Source: Alphaproteobacteria bacterium (GTDB taxonomy: Bacteria > Pseudomonadota > Alphaproteobacteria > UBA6615). Taken from it: DNA of 64,000 nt. The stretch lies in the NCBI GenBank assembly GCA_021774575.1, contig JAJFIX010000040.1:19104-83103 (forward strand), read 5' to 3'. Positions 58,062 through 64,000 of this stretch are shown here, in pieces. Below the pieces are notes generated by a model that saw nothing but the letters and a program-made list of their open reading frames with translations, did no database searches and was not told the origin of the DNA. Each line of letters begins with the position of its first letter. The first letter of the stretch is position 1. Made by a program: the position numbers and the translations under genes.

Positions 58062-59777
58062 TCACCCCTTTTTGGCAGCCTTTGCCCAGCTATCGCGCAA
58101 TGAGATAATACGATTAAACACCGGCTTGCCCGCCGCGCTATCGGGGTCGACGCAGAAATATCCCTGGCGCTCGAATTGCACCGGAACCCCAGGTGCCGCA
58201 TCGGCCAGGCTCGGTTCGAGCTTGGCACCGGTCAGGGTTTCTAGGGAAGCGGCGTTGAGCGAATCGAGCCAGTTTTGGCCTTCCTCAACCTTTGCCGGGT
58301 TGGGCTGATCGAACAGCCGGTCATAGAGCCGCAGCTCGGCGTCAACCGCATGGGCGGCCGACACCCAGTGCAGAGTTGCCTTGACCTTGCGGCCGTCGGG
58401 GGCATTGCCGCCCTTGGTCGCCGGGTCGTAGGTGCAGCGCAGTTCGATGACCTCGCCCTGCTCGTTCTTGATCACCTCGGTGCAGGTAACAAAATAGGCG
58501 TAGCGCAGCCGCACCTCGCGGCCCGGGCTGAGGCGAAAGAATTTGCGCGGCGGGTCTTCCATGAAATCATCTTGTTCGACATAGAGCTCGCGGCCAAAGG
58601 GAACTTGCCGGCTGCCCGCCGCTTCATCCTGGGGGTGATTTGCCGCGTCGAGCAGTTCGCTCTCCCCCTCGGGGTAATTCTCGATGACGATTTTGAGCGG
58701 CCGCAGGACCCCCATGAGCCGGGGCGCGGTCGGGTTCAGCGCGTCGCGAGTAGCGTGCTCCAACGCCTCGACCTCGACCACCCCTTCGGTCTTGCCGACC
58801 GAAAGCCGGGCGATGAATTCGAGGATGGCGGCCGCCGGCACGCCGCGCCGCCGCAGACCAACAAGGGTCGGCATCCGTGGATCGTCCCAGCCCGCCACAT
58901 GGCCCCCATCGACCAGTTCGCGCAGCAAGCGTTTGGAGAGCACCGTATAGGTGATATTGAGCCGCGAAAATTCATATTGGCGCGGATTGGCTGGCACCGG
59001 CAAATGTTCGAGCAGCCAATCATAGAGCGGGCGATGGGCCTCAAATTCCAGCGAGCAGAGGGAATGGGTCACCGCCTCGATCGCATCGGACTGGCCGTGG
59101 GCAAAATCATAATTGGGATAGAGGCACCATTTGTCCTCGGTGCGCGGATGGTGAGCATGCAGTATCCGATAGAGCACCGGATCGCGCAAATTGATATTGC
59201 CCGAAGTCATGTCGATTTTGGCCCGCAGAACCCGTGCCCCATTTTCAAACTCGCCCGCGCGCATACGCGAAAACAGATCGAGATTTTCCGCCGCCGTCCG
59301 GTCGCGAAACGGACTATCGGTGCCGGGCGCGGTCAGGGTGCCGCGCCGGGCGCGAATTTCCTCGGCCGAGAGATCGTCGACATAGGCGTCACCGGCCTCG
59401 ATCAAATGCACCGCCCAGCTATAGAGCTGTTCGAAATAATCCGAGGTGTGATAGAGATGCGTCCCCCAATCAAAACCGAGCCAAGTCAGGTCGGCCTTGA
59501 TACCATCGATATATTCCTGCTCTTCCTTGGCCGGATTGGTGTCGTCGAAGCGCAAATGGCAGCGCCCTCCAAATTCAGCAGCAACCGAGAAATTAAGGGC
59601 AATCGCCTTGGCATGCCCAATATGCAGATAGCCGTTGGGTTCCGGCGGAAACCGCGTCACCACCCTGGCTACCCGGCCCGCCGCCAGGTCGGCGCGAATG
59701 GCCGCCCGGATAAAATCCTCTCCGGCGGTTTCGTTTGCCTTCTCAGGGGCCGGGATATCACTCATATTAATGCTCAC
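58062..59777 (-). CDS. glnS: Glutaminyl-tRNA synthetase
   Basis: '[28 protein letters not shown]' HIGH motif; '[14 protein letters not shown]' KMSKS-equivalent; '[25 protein letters not shown]'. Confidence 0.97.
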   Translation of the reverse strand: MSINMSDIPAPEKANETAGEDFIRAAIRADLAAGRVARVVTRFPPEPNGYLHIGHAKAIALNFSVAAEFGGRCHLRFDDTNPAKEEQEYIDGIKADLTWLGFDWGTHLYHTSDYFEQLYSWAVHLIEAGDAYVDDLSAEEIRARRGTLTAPGTDSPFRDRTAAENLDLFSRMRAGEFENGARVLRAKIDMTSGNINLRDPVLYRILHAHHPRTEDKWCLYPNYDFAHGQSDAIEAVTHSLCSLEFEAHRPLYDWLLEHLPVPANPRQYEFSRLNITYTVLSKRLLRELVDGGHVAGWDDPRMPTLVGLRRRGVPAAAILEFIARLSVGKTEGVVEVEALEHATRDALNPTAPRLMGVLRPLKIVIENYPEGESELLDAANHPQDEAAGSRQVPFGRELYVEQDDFMEDPPRKFFRLSPGREVRLRYAYFVTCTEVIKNEQGEVIELRCTYDPATKGGNAPDGRKVKATLHWVSAAHAVDAELRLYDRLFDQPNPAKVEEGQNWLDSLNAASLETLTGAKLEPSLADAAPGVPVQFERQGYFCVDPDSAAGKPVFNRIISLRDSWAKAAKKG

Positions 59778-60008
59778 AAAGTTTCATGTTGGAGAAAGAG
59801 ACTCTCTGCCAGAAATTCACGAGCCATACAAGCGCAAGCGAAACCCGGCCCGAAATTCCCGATGTTTTTCGACCCCGGATAGTCTAGGCCCCCTCGCTGG
59901 CGAGCACGACTTGGCGAAGTGCATCTATTTTCAATAACCGGCACTCGTCTAAGCCGCACCGGGCGATGCAACGGACGATACAACGGACGATATCGGGGGA
60001 AGAAAAAT

Positions 60009-60641
60009 ATGGTTTCTCAGGAAACCGGTACGGTTGAGCTTCACGTCATTCAACATCGGCGCCGCCAGATGCTGATTATCGGCGGCGTGTCGTTTATTTT
60101 ATTTCTGCTGCTGACCCGATCCACTTGGCCCCCCGACAGCCCCTTGCATGAATGGTTCGAAACAACCGCTATCGGGCTGATCATTATCGCCATTTTAGGG
60201 CGCACCTAGTGTACCATGTATATTGGCGGAAAGAAAAAGCACCAGCTTGTGACCGCCGGGCCATTTTCCGTTTCGCGCAATCCCCTATATCTCTTTTCCG
60301 TCACCGGGGCCTTTGGCATCGGCCTGACCGATGGCAGCATTTTGGCCGGGGTTGCCGTGGGCTCATTTGTCTTTTTGATCTTCAGCTGGGTCATCCCCAA
60401 AGAAGAAGATTATCTGCTCAAAAATTACGGATCATCTTATCGCCACTATATGCAGACGACGCCCCGCTGGTTAATCCGCGTCAAGAACTGGCGGGACGTT
60501 GAAAAAATGGAGATCTATCCACGCCTTGTCCTCCATACGCTCCGGGACACAGGCATCATGCTGGTCGCCATCCCATTTCTCGAAGGCGTCGAAATTCTGC
60601 AACAATGGGGTTATCTACCGGTCCTTTTTCATATTCCCTAA
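60009..60641 (+). pseudogene. Isoprenylcysteine carboxyl methyltransferase-like (ICMT) membrane protein interrupted by one in-frame TAG
   Basis: Frame 60009-60641 (211 codons) is open apart from TAG at 60207-60209: ..[47 protein letters not shown].. Confidence 0.8.
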
Positions 60642-60899
60642 GATTAGCCGCTCTCTTGCAGTGGCAACATGTAAGCCGCCCTTCTGCAATGGCGCGCCCA
60701 TTCGCATGCCCCGAACAGTCGGGAGCATCACAAAATGTCATGGAAATCACCAAATATCGCGAGCTGTAAATTACAGCTTCGAAGAACATTAAAAGGGCGA
60801 CAATGGCAGGCGAGCTCACCACCTAAATTTGCCAAGAATTGAAATATATAATAATATTATTAGAAATTAATTATTAGCGTATTTAGAAGGACATTGAGA

Positions 60900-61256
60900 A
60901 TGATCAACGTTCGTCGAATTAGCATATTGGCCGCTTTGTCCATGATTGCCACCCCCCCCCTCATTGCGGCCAGCTCCGGCTCGGCACAGGCTTACTCGGA
61001 CTACCAATTAACGGCAGATTGCGGTTATCTAGCGCAATTCCATTCGATCTCCCGGCAAACATTTAGTTCAAGCCTTCCAGCGGCGACCCTATATCGGATG
61101 AGATTGTCTGGCTGGCAAGACACAAGAAACGAACTCACTTCCTTTTGGTATACGACATGCCTACCCGACCGCAGTTTTGAAGGCACCAATCCGGAATCGG
61201 AAAAGTCGAGATCGCGGAGGAGTCGGGGAAGGACGAACAGAAGTGAGATGAATTAG
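60900..61256 (+). CDS. Exported hypothetical protein with poly-C tract in signal peptide
   Basis: MINVRRISILAALSMIATPPLIAASSGSAQAYSDYQLTADCGYLAQFHSISRQTFSS.. Confidence 0.5.
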   Translation: MINVRRISILAALSMIATPPLIAASSGSAQAYSDYQLTADCGYLAQFHSISRQTFSSSLPAATLYRMRLSGWQDTRNELTSFWYTTCLPDRSFEGTNPESEKSRSRRSRGRTNRSEMN

Positions 61257-61329
61257 CAACGCGTTCGGGCGCCGCACGGACGTTCAGTCCTTTTGTGTGC
61301 GGCGCCGAATACGGGCCCACCCTATTCTC

Positions 61330-61953
61330 TCATTGCTGCTCTTCCAATATCACGATCAAGTCTTCGATGCTGTTTGAGCGCAGATAGGCGCTAAATTCGT
61401 CGCGCTTGGTGATCACCAGGGAAATGCCTTGAACCGAGGCGTCGAGGAGTTTTTGTGTGCCTTCGACGCAGCGCACCCGAAACTGAGCGCCCAGGTCCGG
61501 GCCACCGGGCATGGTAAAGGCCGCTTGCACCAGCGTGTCGGCCTCGCCGGACTGGCGGCTGCCTTCGATGACGACGTCATCGCCCTCCAGCAAAGAAAGC
61601 TGACCGGCGTAAAGGTTCGAGATATAGCCGGGAATGGCCTGGAAATAGGCGTCGCTCTGGATATCGTCGAGACCGCGCCGATAACGGCCGAGCAGAACCC
61701 GGGCGACCGTATCAATTTCCACATGTTCATCGAACATGTCGCGCAAGGCCAATTTGCGTTCGTCCCGGCCATCGCTGACCGAAACGATCTCGACAACTTG
61801 CCCGCCGAGCCGGTCGATATAAGTCTCGGGATCTTCGGTGCAGGTCTGCGCCGTCGCCGCGCCGGCACTCAAGACAGCTGCCAAGCAGGTCATGCCAGCA
61901 AGACCTGCTAGTCGCCCGCCGACCGCCGGCAAAAATGATTTAGAATACGTCAT
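61330..61953 (-). CDS. MlaC/Ttg2D-like phospholipid transport periplasmic protein
   Basis: 'KLALRDMFDEHVEIDTVARVLLGRYRRGLDDIQSDAYFQAIPGYISNLYAGQL..GTQKLLDASVQGISLVITKRDEFSAYLRSNSIEDLIVILEEQ'. Confidence 0.88.
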   Translation of the reverse strand: MTYSKSFLPAVGGRLAGLAGMTCLAAVLSAGAATAQTCTEDPETYIDRLGGQVVEIVSVSDGRDERKLALRDMFDEHVEIDTVARVLLGRYRRGLDDIQSDAYFQAIPGYISNLYAGQLSLLEGDDVVIEGSRQSGEADTLVQAAFTMPGGPDLGAQFRVRCVEGTQKLLDASVQGISLVITKRDEFSAYLRSNSIEDLIVILEEQQ

Positions 61954-61984
61954 TGGTAATTCCTCCCTCGTCAAATCCTGACGG

Positions 61985-63757
61985 CTAAAACAGCCGATCG
62001 TCCATCGCCATGATTGTCTCGCCGCCACCAGTCACTTGGGCCGCAAGGGCCCTATATCGCGGCAAAATATTAGCCAGGTAAAAGCGTGAAGTGGCGATTT
62101 TCGCCGCGGCAAAGTCAGTGCCGCTTTCACTCCCGGTTTCATTAACTGCCGCAGCCATCGCCACTGCCGCCTTCAACATTAGCCAACCCGCAACCACGGT
62201 TCCAGTTAAATGCAAGAACGGAACGGCGGTCGCTAGAATTAAAGTCTGCTCGTCTTCTCCACGGTCTAAAATCCAACTCAGCGTCGCGTCAAGTTCCTCG
62301 ATGGCTTGCCCGAGTTGCCCGTGCAAATCATAGAAGTCACTGTGCCCCGGTTCGGCGCGCATTTCGGCGATCAGGGCCCGCAGGGCCGCGCCCTTATCGC
62401 GCAGAACCTTGCGCCCAATCAGGTCCAGGGCCTGAATACCGTTGGTGCCTTCATAAATCGACGTGATCCGCGCGTCGCGCAAATGCTGGGCGGCGCCTGT
62501 TTCCTCGATATATCCCGCCCCACCATGGATTTGCACCCCCAGCGAAGCCACGTCGAACCCAAGATCGGTGCACCAGGCCTTGACCACCGGGGTCAATAGC
62601 GCCAGTCGATCCTGGTGCTGCGTCCGCGCCGCCTCATCGCCCGCCGCAACGGCAAAATCCCATTCGGCAATGGTGCGATAGGCCAGGGCCCGCATCGCCT
62701 CGACCTGGGTCCGCATTTCCATCAGCATCCGGCGCACATCGGGATGCTTGATAATCGAGGCCGGGTCTTTGGACCCGGCTGCCCGTGATTGCACGCGGGT
62801 GCGGGCGAAATCACGGGCCTGCTGATAGGCCCTCTCACCAATTGCCAGGCCCTGGATACCGACCCCGAGCCGGGCGATATTCATCAGCGTGAACATGCAA
62901 GCCATGCCCCCCTGCTCCTCACCGACCAAGGTCGCCAGCGCGCCTTCATTATCGCCAAAGGACATGATACAGGTCGGGCTGGCATGAATGCCCAGCTTTT
63001 CTTCCAGGGAAACGGCGCGCAGATCATTGGCCGGACCGAGACTGCCATCGGCCAGCACCGGATATTTGGGCACCAGGAACAGACTGATCCCCCGGGACCC
63101 CGGCGCCGCATCGGGGGTGCGCGCCAACACCAGATGGACAATATTTTCCGTCAGATCGTGATCGCCATAGGAGATGAATATCTTCTGTCCGGTAATCCGG
63201 TACTGGTCGCCGTCCCTGACCGCTTTGGTGCGCAGGGCGCCGACATCGGACCCGGCCTGGGATTCGGTCAAATTCATCGCCCCGGTCCATTCGCCGGAAA
63301 TCAGTTTGGGCAGGTAATCGCGTTTTTGCGCGTCGCTTCCATGGATCGCCAGCGCCTGGGCCAAGCCCTGGGTCAACAGCGGGTTGAGGGCAAACCCCAT
63401 ATTGGCCGATTGCCACATTTCCTGGACGGCGAAGGCCAGACTGTTGGGCAGTCCCATGCCGCCGAACGCCGGATCTTGAGCAAGGGCGTTCCAGCCCCCC
63501 TCCTTAAATGTCCGGTAGGCGTCGCGGAACCCGTCTGGGGTCCGCACAACCCCGTTTTCCAGTACCGAGCCTTGCTCATCGCCAACCCGGTTCAGCGGTG
63601 CCAACACACCGGCGGCCAAATTGCCCGCCTCGCCTAGAATTTGGCCGACCAGATCACCGGTCGCCTCAGAAAATTTCGGCAATGAGGCAAGATCGCCCAT
63701 ATCGCATAGCGCATCGAGCACAAAGCGCATATCGTCCACGGGTGCGGTATAGGTCAC
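61985..63757 (-). CDS. Acyl-CoA dehydrogenase
   Basis: 590 aa; 'WTGAMNLTESQAGSDVGALRTKAVRDGDQYRITGQKIFISYGDHDL', 'QIHGGAGYIEETGAAQHLRDARITSIYEGTNGIQALDLIGRKVL'. Confidence 0.96.
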   Translation of the reverse strand: MTYTAPVDDMRFVLDALCDMGDLASLPKFSEATGDLVGQILGEAGNLAAGVLAPLNRVGDEQGSVLENGVVRTPDGFRDAYRTFKEGGWNALAQDPAFGGMGLPNSLAFAVQEMWQSANMGFALNPLLTQGLAQALAIHGSDAQKRDYLPKLISGEWTGAMNLTESQAGSDVGALRTKAVRDGDQYRITGQKIFISYGDHDLTENIVHLVLARTPDAAPGSRGISLFLVPKYPVLADGSLGPANDLRAVSLEEKLGIHASPTCIMSFGDNEGALATLVGEEQGGMACMFTLMNIARLGVGIQGLAIGERAYQQARDFARTRVQSRAAGSKDPASIIKHPDVRRMLMEMRTQVEAMRALAYRTIAEWDFAVAAGDEAARTQHQDRLALLTPVVKAWCTDLGFDVASLGVQIHGGAGYIEETGAAQHLRDARITSIYEGTNGIQALDLIGRKVLRDKGAALRALIAEMRAEPGHSDFYDLHGQLGQAIEELDATLSWILDRGEDEQTLILATAVPFLHLTGTVVAGWLMLKAAVAMAAAVNETGSESGTDFAAAKIATSRFYLANILPRYRALAAQVTGGGETIMAMDDRLF

Positions 63758-63820
63758 TTGATGGCTCTCCCCGATATCCAGGCGGCTATCTTAATCGTGA
63801 CGCCCTGCACCGCCAAACGC

Positions 63821-63852
63821 AAAACGCCCCGCCCGGTTGGCCGGGCGAGGCG
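63821..63852 (-). terminator. Rho-independent terminator
   Basis: Minus strand cgcctcgcccggccaaccgggcggggcgtttt, downstream of the partial gene at the window edge. Confidence 0.7.
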
Positions 63853-63881
63853 TCGCACCAAATTACAGGTCTCGTCGGCGA

Positions 63882-64000
63882 CTATCCACCAAGCGGAATG
63901 TTGATCCGGGCAAATGCGCCGTGGCTGATGAAGTTTTCTTTTTCCGTGCTGAGGCAGCCATGCAGGTCGGAACCTTCGCCACCGGGCCGCGGTGCCTCGA
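63882..64000 (-). CDS. Partial C-terminus of an unidentified protein
   Basis: Minus-strand reading ..EAPRPGGEGSDLHGCLSTEKENFISHGAFARINIPLGG* followed by a terminator; runs off window. Confidence 0.5.
   Translation of the reverse strand, partial: EAPRPGGEGSDLHGCLSTEKENFISHGAFARINIPLGG

Noticed and set aside
58275-59882. 535-aa plus-strand ORF
   Set aside because: Lies fully antisense to glnS, which has unmistakable motifs; a GC-rich shadow frame.
62789-63637. 282-aa plus-strand ORF
   Set aside because: Antisense shadow of the acyl-CoA dehydrogenase.

Overview
This 64 kb window comes from an alphaproteobacterial chromosome (Rhodospirillales-like, judged only from gene content and codon style). 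Most of it is ordinary core or metabolic sequence: infA-maf-RNase E/G-yacG next to tRNA-Phe, tRNA-Gln, glnS followed by a polar amino-acid ABC transporter, two PAS hybrid histidine kinases, mscL, moaB, a lytic transglycosylase, an acyl-CoA dehydrogenase and an MlaC-like protein. Several accessory patches are interspersed. (i) A 20-bp, one-mismatch copy of the tRNA-Phe 3' end brackets a ~4.4 kb segment (2331-6806), next to an AbiEi antitoxin whose AbiEii partner is decayed. (ii) A REP-associated tyrosine transposase (RAYT) at 46.2 kb has boundary sequences that recur as a 23-bp hairpin plus a 34-bp tandem dimer at 13.5 kb. (iii) Two convergent, tail-to-tail paralogues of an unrecognised secreted protein share conserved ~110-130 bp leaders and one central palindromic terminator. 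(iv) There are three ungapped 'gene shards' (DUF1348 tail, pentapeptide 3' end, Fic internal piece), a methyltransferase with an in-frame TAG where Trp is expected, and a TPR/O-GlcNAc-transferase-like gene whose first TPR helix lies upstream of the first ATG. I found no CRISPR array, no rRNA and no complete multi-gene defence system. The best candidates for something undescribed are the convergent paralogue pair and the RAYT/hairpin family. All product names come from reading the translations; no database search was run.
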